Part shown: one piece after another, positions 8,586 to 17,056 of the stretch
Layout of the letters: each line of letters starts with the position of its first letter
How positions within the stretch are numbered: position 1 is the stretch's first letter
Assembly (NCBI RefSeq): GCF_000803645.1
Contig: NZ_CP009122.1
Location: forward strand, 2,704,501 to 2,768,500
From: Sphingopyxis fribergensis
GTDB taxonomy: Bacteria; Pseudomonadota; Alphaproteobacteria; Sphingomonadales; Sphingomonadaceae
DNA: 64,000 nucleotides
Direction of reading: 5' to 3'
Made by a program: the position numbers and the translations under genes
The notes under the pieces: generated by a model
The model's database searches: none
Told to the model about the DNA's origin: nothing
Seen by the model: the letters and a program-made list of their open reading frames with translations, nothing else

Positions 8586-10070
8586 CTACTTCGCCTTGTC
8601 GAGCCAGCCACCCTCGAACCCGATGCGTTTCAGCCCTCGCACAATATGCGGATTTTTACGCATCACCTTCCACACGAAGCCGCTGCGATGATTTTCCATC
8701 ATCGCGAGAATCGGGCCCTGATCAATGCCAAGATAGTCGTTCGCGACCCAACCGTTCACCGGATCGACCTTTCCATCGGATGATTGCGCGCCGACAAAGG
8801 TGAAGCTGGGGTTGAACGCGTCCTTGAAGCCATAGCGGGTATAGAGCCGCTCGCCATATTGCGTCCGCATCGCCATCAGCGCCGGGATCGTCACTTCGGG
8901 GGCGAAGGCGACCGAACCGCCGGCCGCCGTCGGGACGACCGTGCCGTCGTCCACGACGCGGATCGCGCTGACGCCGCGCGCCATATAACCGTTGAAATTG
9001 CGGGCCGTGCCGCTGACACGATATTTGCCCTCCGAATATCCCGGTCCGTCGGACGCGGTCCAGCCCCAAATGTCGGCGCTGTATCCCGTCCACTTGTTCG
9101 GATTGTCGGCGCCATAGGCGCGCTGCGCCAGCGTCGCGCGGCGGCTGTTCTCGAAATAATCAATGCCCTTGCCGCGCATGAAATCGTCGCGGATGCCGCG
9201 GAAATCGACCCAGACATGGCTATATTGGTGCCCGAACATCGGCTCGAACTGCAGATGCTGCTGGCCGTAATAGGTGCCCCAGTCTTTTTCGAGATCGGCC
9301 GCCCAGCCCTTGTCCCAGGCATCCTTGCCGACGGCATGCGTCGGCGAGCCCATTGCGAGGATGTAGACGAGCATGCCCTCATTGTAGCCGATCCAGTCGT
9401 GCGGTTCCCACCCGGCCTCGGGTTTCCAGCCCATGGTGATACCGTGCGAATTCGGCTGGTTCGTCGCCTGTGTCCCGGTCGTATTGCGCTGCGCCCAGCG
9501 CCAGTCGACGCGCGTGTAGATTTTCTCGGCCAGGTCGCGAATCTCCGCCTCGACCGGATCCTCGCGGTCATAATAGCTTTGCGCGAACAGTACCCCGCCG
9601 AGCAGCAGGCTGGTGTCGACAGTCGAGAGCTCGACGTTCCGGAAGCGCGTTCCGTCGTCATTCTTCAGGAAATGATAGAAAAACCCTTTGTAGCCCGCCG
9701 CGCCCGCGACGCCGGGCCCCTGTGGCGCCGTCCAATAAAAGCGCAGGCAATCGCGCGTGCGCTCCGCTGCTTCGGAGCGCGTCACATAGCCGCGCTCGGC
9801 CCCGATGCCATAGGCGGTCAGCGCAAAGCCCGTCGCGGCGATCGACGAAAAGGGATTGCTCGGCCAGCGATCGGGCGCGAGGCAACGCTGGGTATCGGTC
9901 GTGTCCCAGAAATAGCGGAAGGTGCGCTCGGTCAACTCTTCCGAAAAGGCCGCTTCGCTCATCGGCGGCAGCGTCGCAGCCGGGGTGGCGGTCGACGGCA
10001 CCGGAGTGGCAGCGCAAGCCGCCGTCAGCGCGACGAGGGGCAGGAGCGATGCCCCGATACGAAACGACAT
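8586..10070 (-). CDS. GH144 (glucoamylase-like domain) probable endo-beta-1,2-glucanase
   Basis: A 494-aa protein of the former 'glucoamylase' domain family, now GH144, whose characterised members cleave beta-1,2-glucan. A TTG at 10082 would add four residues, but the ATG at 10070 has GGAG 6 nt upstream and starts MSFRIGASLLPLVALTAAC, a lipoprotein signal with Cys19. Family landmarks are ERTFRYFWDTTD, SSIAATGFALTAYGIG, GFFYHFL, ELSTVDTSLLLGG, NEGMLVYILAMGSPTH, GPGYSEG and NDYLGIDQGPILAMMENHRSG. It is downstream of the TBDR gene, separated by a strong stem-loop with a T run. It most likely acts at the cell surface or in the periplasm on the imported polymer. Family is confident; linkage specificity follows from the family. 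Confidence 0.85.
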   Translation of the reverse strand: MSFRIGASLLPLVALTAACAATPVPSTATPAATLPPMSEAAFSEELTERTFRYFWDTTDTQRCLAPDRWPSNPFSSIAATGFALTAYGIGAERGYVTRSEAAERTRDCLRFYWTAPQGPGVAGAAGYKGFFYHFLKNDDGTRFRNVELSTVDTSLLLGGVLFAQSYYDREDPVEAEIRDLAEKIYTRVDWRWAQRNTTGTQATNQPNSHGITMGWKPEAGWEPHDWIGYNEGMLVYILAMGSPTHAVGKDAWDKGWAADLEKDWGTYYGQQHLQFEPMFGHQYSHVWVDFRGIRDDFMRGKGIDYFENSRRATLAQRAYGADNPNKWTGYSADIWGWTASDGPGYSEGKYRVSGTARNFNGYMARGVSAIRVVDDGTVVPTAAGGSVAFAPEVTIPALMAMRTQYGERLYTRYGFKDAFNPSFTFVGAQSSDGKVDPVNGWVANDYLGIDQGPILAMMENHRSGFVWKVMRKNPHIVRGLKRIGFEGGWLDKAK

Positions 10071-10080
10071 TCGATACTCC

Positions 10081-10129
10081 AAAAAAGTGAGGCGCCCGGC
10101 CCGCGGGAGGGGGTTGCGGGCCGGGCGCC
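10081..10129 (-). terminator. intrinsic terminator/attenuator between TBDR and GH144 genes
   Basis: On the minus strand a 14-bp GC stem (arms 10116-10129 and 10091-10104) with an 11-nt loop is followed within a few bases by six T residues (10081-10086 on the plus strand reads as A). This is a canonical rho-independent terminator shape. It lies after the TBDR stop at 10140, and the Shine-Dalgarno of the GH144 gene (GGAG) directly follows the T run, so GH144 is either expressed by read-through or from processed message. Confidence 0.8.
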
Positions 10130-10139
10130 TGTCAGCCGG

Positions 10140-13100
10140 TCAGAATTGGAAACCGGCCGATAGCTTGATGGTCCGCGGCGGCCCGTCAAGAGCCAGGTCG
10201 TTCTGGTTGCGCAATCCGGTGAGCGCATCGAACCCGCCGAAGTTGCGATCGTTGAACAGGTTGATGATGTCGAGACGGAAACGCAGGCGCGCTTCGTCGT
10301 TGATGAAACCGATCGGCACATATTTGGTGATCGAAAGGTCCATCTGACGATAACCCCAGCGATCGCCATTGCCCTCCGTCTCCGTCGAAATCGCGTCACG
10401 CGACGGCGGCGTGTCGCCCGTTCCCACGGTGTTGACGATCGCGCCGAGATATTTGGGCGAGGCGATCTGGAATTTGCCCGACAGGGTCAGTCCCCACGGA
10501 ATATCGACCGTCCCCGCCATGACGAGGCGATGTTTCCGCACGCCGGTCGCAGTGATGTAGCCATAATCGTCGATGTTCGGGAAATCGAGGCTGAACACTT
10601 CACCGAATTGGCGGTTTTCCTTCGCATCGGTGTAGGTGTAGGTCGCATCGAGGCTCCACGGCGACGCCTGGGTATAGCGCTTCGTCAGCTTGAGATAGGC
10701 CGTATGCGCCTTCGTCTTCAGTCCATTATCGCCCAGGATGATCGACCCGAAAGGCGACGGCGGCGACCCGAAGGGTGAATCGGGGCTGCCCGTCGGCGGG
10801 AAGAAACTGCCGTCGGGCCGCCGGTTGCCGAGCAGGTAGACGAAACCGTCCTTGCTCGTGACATAGCTGTATCCGACTTCGGCTTCGAGCAGGTTGAAGC
10901 GTCCCCGCACGCCCAGGCTGAACTGATCGGAATAAGGCGTCTTCAGATCATTTTTGATGAAACGCAGCTCGCGCCCGGCCCCCGGCGGCAGGCCCGCGAT
11001 CAGGTCTGCGCGCCCCTCGGGCGTCAGATAGACCGGATCCCACGCAATACAGGTGGGGCTTGGGTCGCAGACATTCGTAGTATCGCCCGGATTGTTGAAA
11101 TTGAAGACGCGGTTGGCGAACAGCCCCTGACGAAGCTCCTGCTGGATGAAGTCGAACTGGGTCCGGTCATAGGACCGGCCGTATCCGCCAAAGATCGCGA
11201 AACGCCCCTCGTCATCGAGTTCATAGGTGAAGCCGATACGCGGCTGCCACGCCCCCTTGAACGCTTTTCGCTCCGAACCGGTCGAGATATAGTCGTTGAT
11301 GTCGTAATCGGCATTCAGCAGGTTGGTATAGGCCGGGGTCACCGTGCCATCCGGTGCCGTGTACCCTGCCTGCCCGCTGACGAACGCCGCGATCGCGGGA
11401 TCATGCTGATAGTTGAGGAAGGCGGGCGTCCGTTCATAATCCCAGCGCAGACCGACGTTGACCGTCAATCGGTCGGTGACCTCCCAGTCGTCCTGAGCGT
11501 AAATGCCGAACTGGAAATTCTTCGACCGGATATTGGGGTCGCCATCGGTCACCGGGGCGCTGAACTCCATCCGGTAAGGGATGGTGTCGTTGAAAGAAGC
11601 CCCCGCAGGATAGAGCGCATTGTAGATGAAGAGCGGGTTGACGCCACCCTGCTCGTTCGTGTTCAGCTTGACCCACTTCGCCTTCACGCCGACCTTGAAC
11701 GTGTGGCTTTCGAGGCCCGTGTAAGTGAAATCGTTCGAAACCTGCCAGCCCTTCTGGCCCTTGTCCTGGAAGTTGCGCCCCGCGCCGATGCGCAGAATAT
11801 CGCCGCGCTGCGTCGTTCCGGGGAGCGCTCCGGGAACGGTGGCATTGAAGAGCGAGACGTTGCCGAACACGGCCGGCCGCGGCCCCCAGGTCACATCCTC
11901 ATAGGCGACCTTGAAATCGTTGACCCACGTATCGGCCGTATGTTCCCAGCGAGCGAGGCCGCGCCATTCCGCAACCTTCGCCAGCGTGCGCGTATCATAG
12001 GCGTCGAGGCCGTTGTTGATCTGTACGCCCGTTTCGTCGCGATACTTGCCCGACAATTCGAACAGGTCGCTCGACGTCGGGGTGAAATTGAGCTTTCCGA
12101 AGTAGAGATTCTCGTTGAACGTCTCGCTGGCCGTGCCGAAATTGGATTGATATTCCGTCGGGAAAAAGCTGACCGGCAGGTTGAGGCCCGGGGTGATCGT
12201 GCGCGGTTCGGTGCGCCGCTTGCCTTCGTAGGTCACGAAGAAGTGCAACATATCCTTGATGATCGGCCCGCCCAGCGCGCCGCCGAACTGGATATCGCGG
12301 GTCCGGATCTTGGGAATATAGGTCGGGAAATTTTCCGACGGGGTCCGGTCGCGCAGACTCTGGTTGGTGAAGTCGATAAAGCCTTCACCGTGGAATTCGT
12401 TGGTGCCCGACTTGGTCACCGCAGTGATCGCGACCGAACTCACCTGATCATATTCGGCCTTATAGTTCGAACCGATGACACGATATTCGCCGATCGCGAG
12501 CTGCGGGAACGGATTGCCCTGCGTTGAATCCTGGCCAGTAATGCCGTTCTTCAGCACATAGTCCTTCTGCCCGACGCCATCGATAAAGATGTTGACCGAA
12601 TTGCTGCCCTGCGCGCCGCCCTGAAGCCGCGACTGACCGCTGGCGTTGGTGATGAACTGCACCCCAGGAGCAAGGTCAGCGAAGGCCAGGAAGTTGCGGT
12701 TATTCTGTGGAAGCTGGTCGATCAGGCGCTGCGAGATGGTCGTGCCGACTTCGCCGCCTTCCATCGAACGGATGCGGCTACCGGTCACGATGATCGCATC
12801 GTCGGCGCCCTCGGCGATGTCGGGCTGCGAGAAGTCGAAATCGAGCACCGCGCTCTGCGCGACGTTGAGGTTGAATTCGTCGGTCTGGCGCTTGCCCTGC
12901 GGTGTCGTGAGTTCGAGCCGATAGGTGCCGACGGGCAACGAAGCAAAGCTGTACCCACCATTCGCGCCGACGGTCGAGGTGCGCGTCAGGCCGGTGTTGA
13001 CGTTGACGGCGGTAACTTCGGACACGCCGCCTTCGGCCTTCACCGTACCGCGCAGCGAGGCGCCCGATACCTGTGCGTGCGCAGGCGCAGCAACCGCTAC

Positions 13101-13202
13101 GGCTATAGCGGCGGCGGCACTGCTCCAGGCCAGCGCAGCAGCGAGCGAACGAGCGCGCGACTGGCGTGCGGAAACAGTCTGAAAATCAAACGAAAACTTC
13201 AC
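10140..13202 (-). CDS. TonB-dependent receptor with carboxypeptidase-like N-domain (Oar type)
   Basis: Outer-membrane receptor of 1020 aa. The frame is open far upstream, but a GTG at 13202 follows GGGAGGA with correct spacing and begins VKFSFDF, then a long signal peptide ending AHAQ. Residues about 45-120 form a carboxypeptidase-regulatory-like beta-sandwich (SLRGTVKAEGG, GGYSFASLPVGTYRLEL), followed by a TonB-box-like DDAIIVTGSRI, the plug (IFIDGVGQKD, TAVTKSGTNEFHGEG) and a 22-strand barrel ending KLSAGFQF. It probably imports a large oligosaccharide using TonB energy. It is divergent from GH3, with a LacI-type operator between them, and upstream of GH144. Confidence 0.92.
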   Translation of the reverse strand: MKFSFDFQTVSARQSRARSLAAALAWSSAAAAIAVAVAAPAHAQVSGASLRGTVKAEGGVSEVTAVNVNTGLTRTSTVGANGGYSFASLPVGTYRLELTTPQGKRQTDEFNLNVAQSAVLDFDFSQPDIAEGADDAIIVTGSRIRSMEGGEVGTTISQRLIDQLPQNNRNFLAFADLAPGVQFITNASGQSRLQGGAQGSNSVNIFIDGVGQKDYVLKNGITGQDSTQGNPFPQLAIGEYRVIGSNYKAEYDQVSSVAITAVTKSGTNEFHGEGFIDFTNQSLRDRTPSENFPTYIPKIRTRDIQFGGALGGPIIKDMLHFFVTYEGKRRTEPRTITPGLNLPVSFFPTEYQSNFGTASETFNENLYFGKLNFTPTSSDLFELSGKYRDETGVQINNGLDAYDTRTLAKVAEWRGLARWEHTADTWVNDFKVAYEDVTWGPRPAVFGNVSLFNATVPGALPGTTQRGDILRIGAGRNFQDKGQKGWQVSNDFTYTGLESHTFKVGVKAKWVKLNTNEQGGVNPLFIYNALYPAGASFNDTIPYRMEFSAPVTDGDPNIRSKNFQFGIYAQDDWEVTDRLTVNVGLRWDYERTPAFLNYQHDPAIAAFVSGQAGYTAPDGTVTPAYTNLLNADYDINDYISTGSERKAFKGAWQPRIGFTYELDDEGRFAIFGGYGRSYDRTQFDFIQQELRQGLFANRVFNFNNPGDTTNVCDPSPTCIAWDPVYLTPEGRADLIAGLPPGAGRELRFIKNDLKTPYSDQFSLGVRGRFNLLEAEVGYSYVTSKDGFVYLLGNRRPDGSFFPPTGSPDSPFGSPPSPFGSIILGDNGLKTKAHTAYLKLTKRYTQASPWSLDATYTYTDAKENRQFGEVFSLDFPNIDDYGYITATGVRKHRLVMAGTVDIPWGLTLSGKFQIASPKYLGAIVNTVGTGDTPPSRDAISTETEGNGDRWGYRQMDLSITKYVPIGFINDEARLRFRLDIINLFNDRNFGGFDALTGLRNQNDLALDGPPRTIKLSAGFQF

Positions 13203-13454
13203 AGCATCCTCCCTGCATTGCGAACCCCGACTTTTCCTTGCGCTCGCCTCATGTGCCGACCGGCCTTGCCTCCGGTGCGGTGACGAGTCGCGGGAAACCG
13301 CGTCGTTGTTTTTTTGATTTGTAACCGGTTTCACGATCACTGTATAGAGGCAAGCGACGCAGACGGATGCAATCGGGGACCAGCCGGTTTTCGGCCGAAA
13401 TTCGGCCAATCCGCGTGACAATGTATAAACAGACCCGACCGGGAAGGACGAATC
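13203..13454. other. divergent promoter region between TBDR and GH3 genes
   Basis: This 252-bp gap contains the start signals of both genes: GGGAGGA for the minus-strand TBDR and GGAAGGA (13442-13448) for GH3. A T-rich stretch at 13307-13320 abuts the palindrome at 13320-13333. No other gene or repeat is seen. Confidence 0.7.
13320..13333. promoter_or_regulatory. LacI/GalR-type operator
   Basis: TGTAACCGGTTTCA is a nearly perfect 14-bp palindrome centred on CG, the standard shape of LacI-family operators. It lies between the divergent TBDR and GH3 starts. The only LacI regulator on this side of the window is the truncated gene at 2-436, so that is the probable ligand-responsive repressor. 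Binding is inferred. Confidence 0.6.
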
Positions 13455-15773
13455 ATGCCGCCGATGAAGCGCAACCTCACACGCCTGACGCTGGCCACCC
13501 TGATGGTGGCCGGGACGCTTGCCCCCGCACCGCTGTTCGCAAAGCCCGCCATGAGCAACAATGAGGCGGGGACGATGGATTCCGCGGGCTGGATGCGCCC
13601 CGATCCGAAGATGGATCGGTTCATCGCCGACCTGATGGCCAAGATGACCATCGACGAAAAAGTCGGGCAATTGTCGCTGCTGACCAGCGACTGGGATTCG
13701 ACCGGCCCGACGATCCGGCAGGGCTATCAGGACGACATTCGCAAAGGCCGCATCGGGTCTATCTTCAACGCCTTTACCGCCAAATATACGCGCGAATTGC
13801 AACGGCTCGCAGTCGAAGAGACGCGGCTGAAGATCCCGCTGCTCTTCGGCTACGACGTCATCCACGGCCACCGCACCATCTTCCCCATCTCGCTCGGCGA
13901 ATCGGCGAGCTGGGACCTCAAGGCCATTGAAAAGGCAGCACGAATTTCGGCGACCGAGGCTTCGGCCGAGGGCATCCACTGGACCTTCGCGCCCATGGTC
14001 GACGTTGCGCGCGATCCGCGCTGGGGCCGCATGTCCGAAGGCGCGGGCGAGGATGTCTATCTCGGCAGCAAGATCGCGGTCGCGCGGGTGCGCGGCTTCC
14101 AGGGCGACGATCTGAAGCGCGTCGACACGATACTCGCGACCGCCAAGCATTTCGCCGCCTATGGCGCCGCCCAGGCGGGCCGCGACTACCACACCGTCGA
14201 CATCTCCGAACGCACCCTGCGCGACGTCTATCTGCCGCCCTTCAAGGCGGCCGCCGATGCGGGCGCCGCGACTTTCATGACCTCGTTCAACGAATATGAC
14301 GGCGTCCCGGCCTCGGGCAGCCATTATCTGCTGACCGATGTGCTGCGCAAGAAATGGGGTTTCAAGGGGTTCGTCGTAACCGATTACACGTCGATCAACG
14401 AAATGGTCCCGCACGGCTATTCGCGCGACCTGAAGCAGGCGGGCGAACAGGCGATCAATGCCGGGGTCGACATGGATTTACAGGGCGCGGTGTTCATGGA
14501 CCACCTCGCCAAATCGGTCGCCGAGGGGAAGGTCGACGTCAAACGCGTCGATGAGGCCGTAAAGGCAATCCTCGAAATGAAATATCGCCTCGGCTTGTTC
14601 GACGACCCGTATCGCTATTCGGACGAAGCGCGCGAAAAGGCGACCGTCTATCGCCCCGATTTCCTTGAGGCGGCGCGCGAGGTTGCGCGGAAATCGATCG
14701 TGCTGTTGAAGAACAAGGGCAATGCGCTGCCCCTCGCCGCATCGGCGAAGTCGATCGCGGTGATCGGCCCGCTCGGCAACAGTAAGGAGGACATGATCGG
14801 CAGCTGGTCCGCCGCGGGTGACCGTAAGGAGCGGCCGGTGACGCTTCTCGAGGGCATGCAGGCCCGCGCGCCCAAGGGGACAACGGTCGCCTATGCCCAG
14901 GGGGCGGGCTATCAATTCGCCGATGCGGGCAAGCGCGACGGTTTTGCCGAGGCGATCGCGCTGGCGCAGAAATCGGACGTGATCATCGCCGCGATGGGCG
15001 AGCATTGGAACATGACCGGCGAAGCGGCGAGCCGCACCTCGCTCGACCTGCCGGGTAATCAGCAGGCATTGCTCGAAGAGCTGAAGAAGACCGGCAAGCC
15101 GATCATCCTCGTGCTGATGAGCGGGCGCCCGAACAGCATCGAGTGGGCCGACGCCAATGTCGATGCGATCCTTGAGGCCTGGTATCCGGGCACGATGGGC
15201 GGCCATGCGATCGCAGACGTCCTTTATGGCGACTACAACCCGTCGGGCAAATTGCCGGTCACCTTCCCGCGCAATGTCGGGCAGGTGCCGATCTATTACG
15301 ACATGAAGAACACCGGGCGGCCGATCAAGCCCGAGGATCCGAACGCGAAATATGTCTCGCGCTATCTCGATACGCCGAACACGCCGCTTTATCCCTTCGG
15401 CTACGGGCTCAGCTACACCAGCTTCGCTTACTCGCCGGTGACGCTCGACAAGGCGAAAATCCGTCCGGGCGAGAAGCTGACGGCCAGCGTCACCGTGACC
15501 AACAGCGGCGCGCGCGACGGTGAAGAGGTCGTGCAGCTCTATGTCCGCGACCTCGTCGGATCGGTCACGCGCCCGGTCAAGGAACTCAAAGGGTTTGAGA
15601 AGATCAGCCTAAAGAAGGGCGAGAAACGGACGATCCGTTTCACGCTGACCGATGCCGACCTGGCTTTCACGCGGCAGGATATGAGCTGGGGCAGCGAACC
15701 CGGCCAGTTCAAACTGTGGGTCGGCCCGTCGTCGGCCGAAGGATCCGAGGCTGCTTTCGAACTCACCGAATAG
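13455..15773 (+). CDS. bglX: GH3 beta-glucosidase, BglX-like
   Basis: Exported family 3 enzyme of 772 aa. Start at 13455 has GGAAGGA 6 nt upstream; a signal peptide ends near residue 30 (APLFAKPA). The (alpha/beta)8 domain holds GYDVIHGHRT, AKHFAAYG and the nucleophile Asp310 in VVTDYTSIN. The second domain contains the KSIVLLKN segment, WSAAGD, and the fibronectin-III-like C-terminal domain begins around residue 660 (TNSGARDGEEVVQLYVRD). This is the BglX architecture; periplasmic BglX-like enzymes next to beta-1,2-glucanases often degrade sophorooligosaccharides. It is divergent from the TBDR gene and probably co-regulated through the intervening operator. Confidence 0.93.
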   Translation: MPPMKRNLTRLTLATLMVAGTLAPAPLFAKPAMSNNEAGTMDSAGWMRPDPKMDRFIADLMAKMTIDEKVGQLSLLTSDWDSTGPTIRQGYQDDIRKGRIGSIFNAFTAKYTRELQRLAVEETRLKIPLLFGYDVIHGHRTIFPISLGESASWDLKAIEKAARISATEASAEGIHWTFAPMVDVARDPRWGRMSEGAGEDVYLGSKIAVARVRGFQGDDLKRVDTILATAKHFAAYGAAQAGRDYHTVDISERTLRDVYLPPFKAAADAGAATFMTSFNEYDGVPASGSHYLLTDVLRKKWGFKGFVVTDYTSINEMVPHGYSRDLKQAGEQAINAGVDMDLQGAVFMDHLAKSVAEGKVDVKRVDEAVKAILEMKYRLGLFDDPYRYSDEAREKATVYRPDFLEAAREVARKSIVLLKNKGNALPLAASAKSIAVIGPLGNSKEDMIGSWSAAGDRKERPVTLLEGMQARAPKGTTVAYAQGAGYQFADAGKRDGFAEAIALAQKSDVIIAAMGEHWNMTGEAASRTSLDLPGNQQALLEELKKTGKPIILVLMSGRPNSIEWADANVDAILEAWYPGTMGGHAIADVLYGDYNPSGKLPVTFPRNVGQVPIYYDMKNTGRPIKPEDPNAKYVSRYLDTPNTPLYPFGYGLSYTSFAYSPVTLDKAKIRPGEKLTASVTVTNSGARDGEEVVQLYVRDLVGSVTRPVKELKGFEKISLKKGEKRTIRFTLTDADLAFTRQDMSWGSEPGQFKLWVGPSSAEGSEAAFELTE

Positions 15774-15817
15774 CGCCGGCCTTGCCGAGGGTGGCAGGGC
15801 GGGTTACCCGCGTCTGA

Positions 15818-17056
15818 GTGAGTCCCGACACCCCGCCCCCGCCCTCCGCGCTCGCGCCGTTCCGCTATCCGGCGTTTCGCGCGATCTGGATCGCGAACCT
15901 TGCCTCGAACATGGGGTCGATGATCCAGTCGGTCGCCGCCGCGTGGCTGATGACCGAACTCACCCAGTCGCACCTGCTGATTGCGCTGGTGCAGGCGGGC
16001 GCGACGATCCCGATCATGCTGCTCGGCATCTTTGCCGGGGCGATTGCGGACAATTTCGACCGGCGGCGCGTGATGCTCGCGGCGCAGACGGGGATGTTGA
16101 TCGTCTCAGCCTTGCTGACGCTGACGACCTATCTCGACGCGATCACGCCGCTGACTTTGCTCTTTTTCACGCTCGCGGTCGGGTGCGGGACCGCGCTCAA
16201 CGGGCCGGCATGGCAGGCGTCGGTGCGATTGCAGGTCGGGCCAAAGGATCTGCCGCAGGCGATCGCGCTCAACACCATCGCCTTCAACCTGGCGCGCAGC
16301 GTCGGCCCGGCGCTCGGCGGCATGCTCGTCGCCATCGTCGGCACCGCCGCGGCGTTCGGGCTCAATGCGCTGAGCTATCTTGCGCTGATCGTCGTACTGC
16401 TGCGCTGGCATCCCGAAACCGTCCCGCCACGGCGCACGCCGATGCTGACCGCCATCGCGGCGGGCATCCGTTTCTGCGCCCATTCCGACCCGGTGCGCCG
16501 CGTGCTGATCCGCGGCTTTGCCTTTGGGTTCGGCGCGGCGGGTTTTCAAGCGCTGCTTCCGTCGCTCGTCCGCGATCGCTTGCACGGAACCGAGATCATC
16601 TATGGCCTGTGCCTTGCCGCCTTTGGCGCGGGGTCGATCTTTGGCGCGTTGTGGGTGGGCGCCGCGCGGCGCCGATGGGGCAGCGACCGGGTGGTGACGG
16701 TCGCGTCCGTCATCTTCGCCGCCGCGATGCTCCCGGTGGCACTGACCGCCAGCCTGCCGTGGGTCATGCTCGCGGCCTTCGTCGCGGGCGGCGCATGGGT
16801 GTCGACGCTGACGTCGCTCAACGTCGCGATGCAGCTGCGTTCGCCCGAGGATATCCTCGGGCGCTGCCTGTCGATCTATCAGGCGGTGACCTTTGGCGCG
16901 ATGGCGCTTGGCGCGTACACGCTTGGGCTGATCGCCGATCTGGCGTCGCTGCCCGCCGCGATCCTCTTCTCGGCAGGCTGGCTGATCCTGTCGGCCCTGG
17001 TGCTGCACTTCGTCGCGCCGATGCCGCGGCGCGACGAAGGCAGGTTGTTACCTTAG
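15818..17056 (+). CDS. MFS transporter, enterobactin-exporter/MFS_3 type
   Basis: Twelve-segment major facilitator of 412 aa, GTG start at 15818. The N-terminus FRYPAFRAIWIANLASNMGSM and the loop GAIADNFDRRRVML after the second segment are typical of the MFS_3 (EntS-like) exporters. ARSVGPALGG marks helix 5. It lies 44 bp after GH3, and could be read from the same promoter, but nothing ties it to sugar metabolism. Its end overlaps the convergent czcA gene by 9 nt. Substrate unknown. Confidence 0.85.
   Translation: MSPDTPPPPSALAPFRYPAFRAIWIANLASNMGSMIQSVAAAWLMTELTQSHLLIALVQAGATIPIMLLGIFAGAIADNFDRRRVMLAAQTGMLIVSALLTLTTYLDAITPLTLLFFTLAVGCGTALNGPAWQASVRLQVGPKDLPQAIALNTIAFNLARSVGPALGGMLVAIVGTAAAFGLNALSYLALIVVLLRWHPETVPPRRTPMLTAIAAGIRFCAHSDPVRRVLIRGFAFGFGAAGFQALLPSLVRDRLHGTEIIYGLCLAAFGAGSIFGALWVGAARRRWGSDRVVTVASVIFAAAMLPVALTASLPWVMLAAFVAGGAWVSTLTSLNVAMQLRSPEDILGRCLSIYQAVTFGAMALGAYTLGLIADLASLPAAILFSAGWLILSALVLHFVAPMPRRDEGRLLP

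Noticed and set aside
10071..10082. TTG start of GH144 at 10082
   Set aside because: ATG at 10070 is correctly spaced from GGAG, which the TTG would itself overlap.
10091..10129. GC-rich inverted repeat as a mobile-element end
   Set aside because: Position directly after a stop codon with a T run on the same strand makes a transcription terminator the better explanation.
11403..12527. 374-aa plus-strand open frame
   Set aside because: Lies wholly within the TBDR gene on the other strand, with no ribosome site or motif.
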